Source: JAGHEK01 sp044426235 (GTDB lineage Bacteria; Bacillota; Clostridia; Peptostreptococcales; Peptostreptococcaceae). Taken from it: a stretch of 12,948 nt of DNA. Positions 1 through 5,703 of the stretch are shown here, one piece after another. Position 1 is the stretch's first letter, and the number at the start of each line of letters is the position of its first letter. The stretch lies in assembly GCA_044426235.1 (NCBI GenBank), contig JAWXUS010000035.1:1-12948 (forward strand). Direction: 5' to 3'. Below the pieces are notes generated by a model, which made no database searches, was not told the origin of the DNA, and saw nothing but the letters and a program-made list of their open reading frames with translations. Made by a program: the position numbers and the translations under genes.

Positions 1-105
1 ATGACTTACTGAGAAGGTGTCTGTTTGACCAGTTTGATGATTATAAGCTGATGCACTCGTTATTGTAATGCCAGGTTTTTCTATTTGCATAATTCCACAA
101 CCAGC
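1..105 (-). pseudogene. Out-of-frame continuation of the SLT domain, cut by left edge
   Basis: Reading the minus strand from GCT at 105-103 to the window edge gives 35 open codons beginning AGCGIMQIEKPG and containing SASAYNHQTG. This is the expected next part of the SLT domain (the G-x-M-Q-I-E motif after the catalytic AQES), but it lies one base out of frame with the upstream part. A single missing base near 106-110 (GAA TA GCT in place of GAA NTA GCT or similar) would account for it. This may be a real inactivating mutation, a programmed frameshift or a sequencing error. There is no obvious slippery heptamer at the site. Confidence 0.75.
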
Positions 106-2078
106 TATTCTACATCTATACTACTAATTAAATTGTCATGCTTACCTTGACTTTCTTGAGCTGCTTTTGCAACTAACATATAAGGGTCAACACCATACGT
201 TTCGCCATATTTCTCAAATAAGTGGAAGTATTGAAGTGCATTTTTAACTACTCCACTTGAAGCTCCGCTTCCAACCTCAAAATCAATATCAACTTCAACT
301 GCTCCACTTTGCTCTCCAAATGGCTCTCTTTCTAATAATTCAAGAAGTTCGTCAAAATCTTTACCAGTTCTGCTTCTCATATCATCAAAATTAAATGAAG
401 TTAACACGCTTCTTGGTGCATAAGTTTTATAATTAGATAAATAATCTCTATAATACTTACTACCAGTTATTTTATCAGTGTTTGGAGTTCCTTCATACAT
501 CGGCTCTCTTTTATAAACTGTTCCATTTACAAACACTTTAAGTTCAATATCTCGTTCTACTGAGTCTTCTTCTTCGTATTCCGTTATTAATTCATACTCT
601 TTAGTGTAAATTTCTGAATCTTGATTTATGAATGAACCAATAACTTCGCTTCCATCAAGATTTATTCTTGTCACAACTTGAGCAGTTTCTCCTGGATTTA
701 TATCAATTGACTTACTTTCACTTGACTCTTTTGTAACCATTTCTAATTTAGTTACTTTAACAACTCTACTTTCTTCAGTTGTGAAAGCTTCGCCAGTATC
801 TCTCCATTGTTCTATAATAGTGTTTGATATAGAACCCGCAGGTCCTGTAACTTTACCTATCATATAAACATCTGTTTCACCTTCCATTGTTTCTTCAAAT
901 TCACCAGATGCATCATAGTATCCTTGATACCTATCTTTATCAGCATTTTCAGCCTCTTCTAAGGTCATAAGAACAACTTCACCTTCTTCTGAGTCCCAAA
1001 GCTCTATTTTGTCATAAGTTCCAACTCTCTTAGATGATTCAATGAATTTACTATAATAAAGTATTGAGCCGAACCCATAATCCCAAACACCCTCAGTTTC
1101 TTCATAATTGCTTCTTTCATCAGGTCCATTTTCATTTATTTTAAGAGGCTTGTATTCTTCAAGCTCTGCATCGTATTCATATTTAGTAGACATTGCAACT
1201 AAAGTACCAGTTTCATCAACTAAATCTTTTAAGTCATATTTATTGTCATATCCCACTCTTGGTGTATCATCATATTCAACAACTCCATTATCATCAGACC
1301 CTTCATTGCCTTCTTCAAGATTATCCTCAACATCATTTTCTAATTCATCTGAAAAATCTTCATCTCCATCAATGCCAGTGTTATAAACAGGCTTTATCCA
1401 TTGCTCTGGAAATGCAAACGTTTCATTAATAAATTCATCTAATACCCAAAGTGCTTGTGGGTTTATATAGAAGTTTTTCTCTCTATTAAATTTATCTCTA
1501 AATGTTCTTACGTCTTCTTCTCCAAACTTCTTAATAAATTCTTTAGAATTGTATTGAAGTGGCTCATTTACACCTTCATCTTCAACTATTACATATAAAG
1601 ATTGTTCTGCAAAATAAGTATAGAAGGCATAAACTATTTTATTACCAAAACTCATATTAGATGCTTCTATAATACCAGTATCAGAAATTTGAAGGTCATT
1701 GTATTCTTGAGTATTTTCAGTTTGCATATCCTGTGTTTTTCCACGACTATTAAGAACTAAATCCCAAGCCGAAAAACAAAGTAAAACTGTACATAATGCA
1801 ACTACAAAAATACCTACTGCAATAAGAAGGTATTTAATTAATAGTGGTGCAATTTTTGCAAGAATTGATTTCGCAGCTTTTTTAGCCTTGCCACCTATCT
1901 TACTTTTAAATTTACCAATTCCACTACTAACAGCATTCTTACCTTTACTTTTAAGTGAATCCATTCCAGGTGGAGTGAGCATATCTAATCCTTGAGAATA
2001 ATCACCTGCACCGCCTGAGGAATCTTCTGATTGCTGGCTATCTCCTTCATGGTTATTGTCAAACTCATCTTCGTCCAT
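105..2078 (-). CDS. Membrane-anchored lytic transglycosylase of conjugation apparatus, frameshifted at C-terminus
   Basis: The start is ATG at 2078, preceded by AGAGAGGTG eight bases upstream; an in-frame GTG nine bases earlier overlaps that site. The N-terminal ~40 residues are acidic and low-complexity. A Lys/Gly/Ser-rich cytoplasmic stretch follows, then one membrane segment (about residues 78-106), then a long acidic, presumably extracellular region of ~500 residues. The last ~35 residues open an SLT-type lytic transglycosylase fold: YGVDPYMLVAKAAQES carries the expected catalytic Glu (about residue 642). The frame then hits TAG at 105-107, while the rest of the domain continues in another frame. 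Family knowledge: one-pass proteins with a C-terminal SLT domain cut peptidoglycan locally for Gram-positive conjugation machines (VirB1-like; Tn916 Orf14-like), sometimes with a further NlpC/P60 domain, which would lie beyond the left edge. The lytic transglycosylase call is firm; a conjugation role is inference from domain order. Confidence 0.8.
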   Translation of the reverse strand: MDEDEFDNNHEGDSQQSEDSSGGAGDYSQGLDMLTPPGMDSLKSKGKNAVSSGIGKFKSKIGGKAKKAAKSILAKIAPLLIKYLLIAVGIFVVALCTVLLCFSAWDLVLNSRGKTQDMQTENTQEYNDLQISDTGIIEASNMSFGNKIVYAFYTYFAEQSLYVIVEDEGVNEPLQYNSKEFIKKFGEEDVRTFRDKFNREKNFYINPQALWVLDEFINETFAFPEQWIKPVYNTGIDGDEDFSDELENDVEDNLEEGNEGSDDNGVVEYDDTPRVGYDNKYDLKDLVDETGTLVAMSTKYEYDAELEEYKPLKINENGPDERSNYEETEGVWDYGFGSILYYSKFIESSKRVGTYDKIELWDSEEGEVVLMTLEEAENADKDRYQGYYDASGEFEETMEGETDVYMIGKVTGPAGSISNTIIEQWRDTGEAFTTEESRVVKVTKLEMVTKESSESKSIDINPGETAQVVTRINLDGSEVIGSFINQDSEIYTKEYELITEYEEEDSVERDIELKVFVNGTVYKREPMYEGTPNTDKITGSKYYRDYLSNYKTYAPRSVLTSFNFDDMRSRTGKDFDELLELLEREPFGEQSGAVEVDIDFEVGSGASSGVVKNALQYFHLFEKYGETYGVDPYMLVAKAAQESQGKHDNLISSIDVE

Positions 2079-2173
2079 TAAAAGCACACCTCTCTTTCTT
2101 TTTCGTATATACTCTTATACACATTAAAAGGGGCTTTTATAAAATGAATTTGAATTAACATACATATATTAAG

Positions 2174-2203
2174 CAAAAAAAATAAAGAGTCTTAAACTCT
2201 TTA
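2174..2203 (-). terminator. Rho-independent terminator after the 147-codon repeat-protein gene
   Basis: An 8-bp perfect stem, TAAAGAGT / ACTCTTTA (2183-2190 with 2196-2203), has a 5-base loop. On the minus strand it is followed by a run of eight T. It lies 17 bases past the stop of the 2220-2660 gene and separates it from the transglycosylase gene. Confidence 0.85.
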
Positions 2204-2219
2204 ATTTTAAGTCATTATA

Positions 2220-2660
2220 TTAAATAATGATTACATGCTTATCTTTAATAATCTCTTTGTCTCTTTTGCTTAAGAGTTTATTTTTAATAAACCTCATTTT
2301 ATCTACATCATATGAAGGTAGGGCGTATTCAAAAACATCAAGTTCTTCAACTAAGCCATCTTTGATTTCTCTCATTTGATTGTGAGAAAAATACGATTTA
2401 GAATAAATATCAACATTGACCTTTTTTAATAATCCATCTCCAACTTGTCTTAGTTGTTTTGGATTAAGGTTAATGTCGAGCATAGGTCTAAAATCAATAC
2501 CTTCTCTCTTAATCTTTAATATTTCAATTATACAGTCCTCTAAGTATCCTTTATTTAGATGCTCAATCATAAAATCATACTCATCAACTCTAACTTCATC
2601 CGAAGTTTTTACTCCCTTAGCTATGACATTAAGTATCATACCAGTAAAGCCTATAAACAA
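2220..2660 (-). CDS. Small protein with 26-residue QM-EIR repeats (shortest paralogue)
   Basis: No function is recognised. The C-terminal half holds two full repeats and a capping one: QLRQVGDGLL (residue 69), QMREIKDGLVEELD (95) and KMRFIKNKLLSK (121), exactly 26 residues apart. A short N-terminal region has the LNKGY...IIEILK pattern that also precedes the repeats in the 345- and 327-residue paralogues. The chosen start is TTG at 2660 because AGAGGGGG lies about nine bases upstream. ATG at 2639 (residue 8) is the alternative, with a weaker site. A TATAAT at 2706-2711 (minus) is a possible -10, with no good -35. The gene stands between the Rep-like gene and the transglycosylase gene and has its own terminator. 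It is separated from the other five paralogues by the Rep-like gene and the 1.4-kb low-coding region, so it may be a detached member of the array. Confidence 0.75.
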   Translation of the reverse strand: MFIGFTGMILNVIAKGVKTSDEVRVDEYDFMIEHLNKGYLEDCIIEILKIKREGIDFRPMLDINLNPKQLRQVGDGLLKKVNVDIYSKSYFSHNQMREIKDGLVEELDVFEYALPSYDVDKMRFIKNKLLSKRDKEIIKDKHVIII

Positions 2661-2808
2661 ATGCGAATACCCCCTCTCAAAACCTTCTTAATACGTTAAA
2701 TATCAATTATATGTCATATTTTTATGCTAAACATTTAAATTGAAATTAAAAATAAAATTTAAAATAAAAAAACGACATATGTATATAATACCACAAAATA
2801 CATTAGTT

Positions 2809-2835
2809 GAGGTGATAATTTTTTTGAATTTATAA
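2809..2835 (+). promoter_or_regulatory. Orphan Shine-Dalgarno plus TTG start with a 3-codon frame
   Basis: GAGGTGATAATTTT (2809-2822) is identical to the leader of the serine recombinase gene and nearly identical to that of the five-HTH gene, but lies on the opposite strand. Here it leads to TTG AAT TTA and then stop. A TATAAT lies 20 bases upstream (2784-2789). It may be the relic of a truncated HTH-gene leader, or chance similarity to the ribosome-binding consensus. Confidence 0.25.
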
Positions 2836-3582
2836 TGTTTTTCTACAAATATCTCTTTGTTTTTTAAAAGAAACTTTTTCCATTAGGTCATTATGCAAAC
2901 ATACAATAGGATATGACATATAAGACTGCAATTCTCTTGATTTAGCTCCATTAACTCCAAATAATTTTACAAGTTCTCTAATTTTAAAGTTTAAACTACT
3001 GTAATATATGTAGTCTGAACTAACTTCATAATCTAAAACTCCTTTATTTATTGATATATCAAGCATTTCGTTTTTAATTTGTAAAAACATATCAAATGTT
3101 AAAGAGATATCTTTATTTGAAACAAGCCTATTTAAATCATTCATATAGCTAATCCCATCTTTTCTATTATTTATTATATTAATTTTATTGCTTATAGAAA
3201 CAGAGTCAAACTCTAACTTATCACGATTAAACATTTTATTGACATTATCTACTCCAATTTTATCAACTAAATCAACTGGTGAAAAATCACTCCAAATTAA
3301 AACTGGCTGGTTATCATAACCTAAAAACATATTGTCTTTATCTATATTAAAGAAAATATCTTCATCTAACATATCTATATGTATGTTTCTGCTAATTGAA
3401 CGACTAAAAACATCTTTGCCATCACTCCCACCTATATAGTAGTTCATTACAGCATCTTTATTTAATGACTTATTGTTTTTAAATTTAAATTCATCACAAA
3501 TATTAAACGAGGTATTTGAGCTTCCGTTTTCTTTGTTTATACAGTTCTTTGAAATTTCTTTGATATATTTTCTTTTTAACAT
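2830..3582 (-). CDS. Truncated Rep-like (superfamily 3 helicase-type) replication protein with altered P-loop
   Basis: ATG at 3582 has AAAGGAAG nine bases upstream. The core resembles the helicase-like C-terminal domain of rolling-circle Rep proteins from Clostridia/Lachnospiraceae elements. It has a Walker A-like stretch YYIGGSDGKDVFSRSISRN (about residues 48-66) and a Walker B-like region GYDNQPVLIWSDF (about 89-101), which matches the family's GYDGQPVIIWxD pattern. Downstream are a hydrophobic INIINN strand and a C-terminal SRELQSYMSYPIV segment like the family's ARKLQAKTVKPIV. Two oddities: the N-terminal HUH endonuclease domain is missing, and the P-loop reads GGSDGK where family members have GGSGIGK, one residue short, with Asp where Thr/Ser/Gly is usual. 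ATP binding may therefore be lost. The family match is from memory of motifs, not a search. The protein could be a relic, a stand-alone accessory helicase, or a regulator of replication. Confidence 0.55.
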   Translation of the reverse strand: MLKRKYIKEISKNCINKENGSSNTSFNICDEFKFKNNKSLNKDAVMNYYIGGSDGKDVFSRSISRNIHIDMLDEDIFFNIDKDNMFLGYDNQPVLIWSDFSPVDLVDKIGVDNVNKMFNRDKLEFDSVSISNKINIINNRKDGISYMNDLNRLVSNKDISLTFDMFLQIKNEMLDISINKGVLDYEVSSDYIYYSSLNFKIRELVKLFGVNGAKSRELQSYMSYPIVCLHNDLMEKVSFKKQRDICRKTL

Positions 3583-3795
3583 AAAAAAATTCTTCCTTTC
3601 GACTTATCTCTTTCTATTATAATATAACATTTTATTTCTTCTATTCATAGTGTTTAAATTATTGAGATAAACATAGCTACAAGGCTTTTTAATGAACATT
3701 GAATGCTTTGTATTGATTGTTGTTAATTTGCTTTATTTGATGACTTTATGCTTGTTATTTAAGAGGCTATCTTTTTGTGATTTAGTGTTCTATGT

Positions 3796-4020
3796 TATTT
3801 TCTTGGACTTTTGTATTTATACATTAATCTTCTATGTTCTTTGCTCTGTGCTTTTAATTAGGCTCTTATGTTTATCAATTAATCCTTGTTTTATGCTCTT
3901 TGCTCTTTGTCTTTATTAAGACTTCTATTTTTATGCCTTAGTCTTTGGTCTTTGCTCTTTGTTCTTTGCCTTTATTAAGCCCCTTATATTTATCATTTAG
4001 CCTTTGTTTTTCTGTATTAA
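3796..4020 (+). repeat. Degenerate 59-bp tandem repeat, about four units
   Basis: Units start at 3796, 3854, 3913 and 3972, spaced 58, 59 and 59 bases apart; the last is partial. Shared positions are TTATTAAG at the unit start, then TTTAT, then TTAgyCTTTG, and at the end runs of CTTTGyTCTTTG. A weaker unit may begin near 3755. The plus strand is strongly pyrimidine-rich and the minus strand correspondingly GAGCAAAGA-rich. The open frames across it are only translations of T-rich DNA. Possible roles are a replication origin, a partition site, or a binding array for a multi-domain DNA-binding protein. None is shown by sequence alone. Confidence 0.65.
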
Positions 4021-4065
4021 CCATAGTCAAACATAAGTGTGAGCATAATAAGTTTTTTGTTTTTG

Positions 4066-4200
4066 TAAAAGCGACATCGTTTACGCTACAAATCAGACAG
4101 GGGAACGAACGAAGTGAGTGGACGTTGCTTTTTTAAGCGTAGCGAGAAAAAGTTGATTGTGCCATTTTTTTTAATGGCGTAAGCATTATAGGTCTTTTGT
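4066..4200. other. GC-richer structured patch of unknown function
   Basis: Between the T-rich repeats and the small plus-strand ORFs lies a patch unlike its surroundings. It includes GGGGAACGAACGAAGTGAG (4100-4118) and AAGCGTAGCGAG (4135-4146). CGCTAC (4084-4089) can pair with GTAGCG (4139-4144), and CTTTTT (4128-4133) with AAAAAG (4147-4152). GCCATT (4171-4176) pairs with AATGGC (4183-4188) across six T. No convincing ORF with a ribosome site covers it. A structured RNA or a cis-acting DNA site is possible. Confidence 0.4.
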
Positions 4201-4339
4201 TTCATCACTAAAATGGTTGTGAAGATTCTGACAATTTAAATTAACGCATGGATATATAGAGTTTATAGGTGAAAAAAAGATTAATAATATCATTGAAATA
4301 CAAGCATTAGAAGTGTCCGTAGTTAAGGGAAGAAGCTTT

Positions 4340-4480
4340 TTGATATCTCTTAATAGAAAAGCATATTTTTCAATTATAGGTAGTTATAATATGTCATATA
4401 GATGCGTATATTATATCAACAAGGTTGAAATATTAGCAGTTTTGTTTTTGGAAAAGGGGTTCACAAAATGTGTGAATTAA
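4340..4480 (+). CDS. Candidate small protein, 46 residues, overlapping the next ORF
   Basis: On the plus strand an open frame runs from the stop at 4229-4231 to TAA at 4478-4480, and its composition looks protein-like rather than random (for example NRKAYFSIIGSY and YYINKVEILAVLFLEKG). It has no ATG before 4391. TTG at 4340 is the best start because AAGGGA lies about nine bases upstream. GTG at 4313 has no ribosome site. The frame stays open for ~100 bases upstream of 4340, so the gene may once have been longer, with its real start lost or shifted. Its 3' end overlaps the start of the 37-residue ORF by 13 bases, which fits translational coupling. No family is recognised. Confidence 0.35.
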   Translation: MISLNRKAYFSIIGSYNMSYRCVYYINKVEILAVLFLEKGFTKCVN

Positions 4481-4581
4481 GTTATATTGAAGAAAATTTT
4501 ATGGTATCAAGTTATGAATATCAGGAGTTAGAAGCTCTTATAGATGATATGTTAGGAGATGAAGAATCACCATTCATATAA
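4468..4581 (+). CDS. Small acidic protein, 37 residues
   Basis: ATG at 4468 is preceded by GGAAAAGGGG with about seven bases of spacing, a good ribosome site. The product begins MCELSYIEENF and ends LIDDMLGDEESPFI. It is acidic and hydrophilic, with no membrane segment. A strong plus-strand terminator follows about 50 bases after the stop. The start lies inside the end of the preceding small ORF in another frame. A start, a ribosome site and a terminator on the strand opposite to all neighbouring large genes argue for a real small gene. A TATAAT at 4385-4390 could be its -10, although no -35 is evident. The function is unknown. Confidence 0.55.
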   Translation: MCELSYIEENFMVSSYEYQELEALIDDMLGDEESPFI

Positions 4582-4630
4582 ATAAATTCTTATATTAAGT
4601 ATAAAAACTTATTTGAAAGGAGCTTCTAAG

Positions 4631-4662
4631 GAAGGTGGATAATTTCCATCTTCTTTTTTTTT
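4631..4662 (+). terminator. Rho-independent terminator for the small plus-strand genes
   Basis: The stem is GAAGGTGG / CCATCTTC (4631-4638 with 4646-4653), eight pairs with one G-U, and the loop is seven bases. A run of nine T follows immediately. It is oriented to end transcripts from the 4340-4581 ORFs. Confidence 0.85.
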
Positions 4663-4693
4663 GTAGAAAAATTTCAATATCTAATAAAAAAAA

Positions 4694-4722
4694 TTGACTT
4701 TTTTATAAAAAAAATATATACT
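4694..4722 (+). promoter_or_regulatory. Sigma-70-type promoter, plus strand
   Basis: TTGACT (4694-4699), a 17-base spacer and TATACT (4717-4722): five of six matches to each consensus hexamer at optimal spacing. The predicted transcript start is near 4729. It would produce an RNA of about 205 bases ending at the hairpin at 4902-4934 and carrying the 29-residue hydrophobic ORF. Confidence 0.65.
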
Positions 4723-4780
4723 GATAATATATTCAACTTAAATATAGTGTAATATTTATTAAGAATATTCTAATTTGGAA

Positions 4781-4870
4781 GTGATATCAACAAGAACATA
4801 CTACTTGGCTTTAATCTGCTTAAGTTTTATTATTTTGTTTTTTTTGCAACTAAGTTCTCCTTATGATTAA
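4781..4870 (+). CDS. Candidate hydrophobic micropeptide, 29 residues (possible type I toxin-like)
   Basis: A GTG at 4781 opens 29 codons: a short polar start with one Arg, a hydrophobic core (about residues 9-24, LALICLSFIILFFLQL) and a polar end SSPYD. The core is long enough for one membrane pass. A near-consensus promoter lies 60-90 bases upstream and a strong bidirectional terminator ends 64 bases downstream, so the ORF fills a self-contained short transcript. The weak point is the start. GGAAGTGAT resembles the ribosome-binding consensus but overlaps the GTG, so translation might start elsewhere (for example TTG at 4805) or not at all. T-rich DNA easily encodes hydrophobic runs. It resembles type I toxins only in general form; no family match is claimed. 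A small regulatory RNA is the alternative. Confidence 0.35.
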   Translation: MISTRTYYLALICLSFIILFFLQLSSPYD

Positions 4871-4891
4871 TGGTGTAAAGTCACGCCATTA
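4868..4891. repeat. Inverted repeat overlapping the micropeptide stop codon
   Basis: TAATGGTGT pairs with ACGCCATTA (nine pairs, one G-U) around a six-base loop. Its first three bases are the stop codon of the 29-residue ORF. No T-run follows, so it is not a classical terminator. The same AATGGYGT word occurs in the hairpin at 4169-4190. Confidence 0.5.
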
Positions 4892-4901
4892 TATTTGATA
4901 G

Positions 4902-4934
4902 AAAAAAGAGAAGAAACGATATCTTCTCTTTTTT
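4902..4934. terminator. Bidirectional terminator
   Basis: A 13-bp perfect stem, AAAAAAGAGAAGA / TCTTCTCTTTTTT, has a seven-base loop. T-runs follow on both strands. It ends the minus-strand 197-residue repeat-protein gene (34 bases after its stop) and the plus-strand micropeptide transcript. Confidence 0.85.
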
Positions 4935-4968
4935 TTGCATAAATATAAGAACACTTAGTTAAGTATCC

Positions 4969-5562
4969 TTATATTAAATCTTGATAATTTGTAATTCCAT
5001 AATCTTTAAGTATTTTTTCTTTAATTTCTCTCATCTCATCACACGAATACTTAAGGTCTGCATAAATCGAAGCATCTATGTTAAGCATCAATCCAAGTCT
5101 AACCTCTTTCATTTGTTCTTCGCTAAATCGAGAATCTGAATAAAGAGAAGTGTTTAAATTATGAATAATTCCTTTTTTAATTTCTTGCATTTGAGCATAA
5201 TTAAGATTAGGGTCACTAAATTTAGATATATCTACATCAGACTCTATTGCAAGTCTTAATTCTTTCATTTGTCTATGATTGTAATATTTTTTTGCATATA
5301 AAGATGTGTCAATCTCTTTTATTAATCCTTCCATTATTTCTTGTAATTGATTAATATCAAAGCAATCAGAAATTAATGGTTTTACAGCAAAACCATCACA
5401 TATTGCATTCACAATGAATTTAGCACTTTCTCTTGTAATACCTTCTTCAACTAATGGAAATAATTGAATAAGCTCATATCTTTTAAGCTTTGAGCAATTT
5501 GGAACGTTCTTTTCCTTAAAATACTCAAGAAGGTCGTCTCTTTCTAAATCGTTTGGGTTCAT
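4969..5562 (-). CDS. QM-EIR repeat protein with N-terminal SAP-like helical motif
   Basis: The start is ATG at 5562 with AGGAG eight bases upstream; a GTG three codons earlier overlaps that site. The product is 197 residues. Residues 6-37 (LERDDLLEYFKEKN ... KLKRYELIQLF) have the spacing of a SAP/HeH-type helix-extended loop-helix, a motif usually used to bind DNA or RNA. From residue 72 come five repeats exactly 26 residues apart (72, 98, 124, 150, 176), the clearest in the cluster: QLQEIMEGL, QMKELRLAI, QMQEIKKGI, QMKEVRLGL and EMREIKEKI. Each of the first four is followed by D/N-x-S-x-(Y/F)-(A/S). The last is a capping variant. It sits alone with its own terminator, and a 12-bp palindrome lies in its promoter region. 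The SAP-like assignment is from pattern only; the repeat structure is directly visible. Confidence 0.8.
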   Translation of the reverse strand: MNPNDLERDDLLEYFKEKNVPNCSKLKRYELIQLFPLVEEGITRESAKFIVNAICDGFAVKPLISDCFDINQLQEIMEGLIKEIDTSLYAKKYYNHRQMKELRLAIESDVDISKFSDPNLNYAQMQEIKKGIIHNLNTSLYSDSRFSEEQMKEVRLGLMLNIDASIYADLKYSCDEMREIKEKILKDYGITNYQDLI

Positions 5563-5616
5563 AAAATACACTCCTATCTACTTACAAAAAAATATAACTT
5601 AATCAGTATATCATAT

Positions 5617-5628
5617 AAACATATGTTT
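5617..5628. promoter_or_regulatory. Palindrome AAACATATGTTT upstream of the 197-residue repeat gene
   Basis: This 12-bp perfect palindrome lies just upstream of TATACT (5605-5610, minus), a possible -10. No -35 consensus is present at 17-18 bases, and the palindrome occupies that spacer. It could be an operator or activator site. Its core ACATATGT recurs at 2775-2782. AT-rich DNA makes such palindromes fairly easy to obtain by chance. Confidence 0.3.
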
Positions 5629-5670
5629 TAGTGATTTTTTTTATAGTAAAAATGCAAAAGATATATAACC

Positions 5671-5701
5671 AAAAAAGAAAGTAAGGAATATCCTCACTTT
5701 C
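5671..5701 (-). terminator. Rho-independent terminator of the 467-residue repeat-protein gene
   Basis: On the minus strand GAAAGTGAGGA pairs with TCCTTACTTTC (11 pairs including one G-U, 5677-5687 with 5691-5701) around a three-base loop. Six T follow. It lies directly after the stop codon. Confidence 0.85.
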
Positions 5702-5703
5702 AA

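Noticed and set aside
1108..1429. Plus-strand open frames within the transglycosylase gene
   Set aside because: Antisense to a clear long coding frame; the Ser- and His/Gln-rich products reflect the acidic codons on the other strand.
2416..2691. Plus-strand open frame across the 146-residue repeat gene
   Set aside because: Antisense to repeats that match paralogues elsewhere, and without its own ribosome site.
3692..3919. Plus-strand open frame of 75 codons, very hydrophobic
   Set aside because: It lies in the T-rich 59-bp repeat region, has no convincing ribosome site, and its Leu/Phe/Cys-rich product is what pyrimidine-rich DNA encodes by chance. The repeat period (58-59) also does not hold the frame.
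3755..4020. CRISPR-like array
   Set aside because: Units are degenerate along their whole length, with no conserved repeat alternating with unique spacers, and there are no cas genes.
3945..4136. Plus-strand open frame of 63 codons
   Set aside because: It starts inside the same repeats and runs into the GC-richer patch, with a change of composition halfway. No ribosome site and no recognisable protein pattern.
4821..4862. Minus-strand AAGGAG followed by a 9-codon TTG frame inside the micropeptide unit
   Set aside because: Too short and lysine/asparagine-rich to support as a gene. It is mentioned only because an antisense RNA might carry it.
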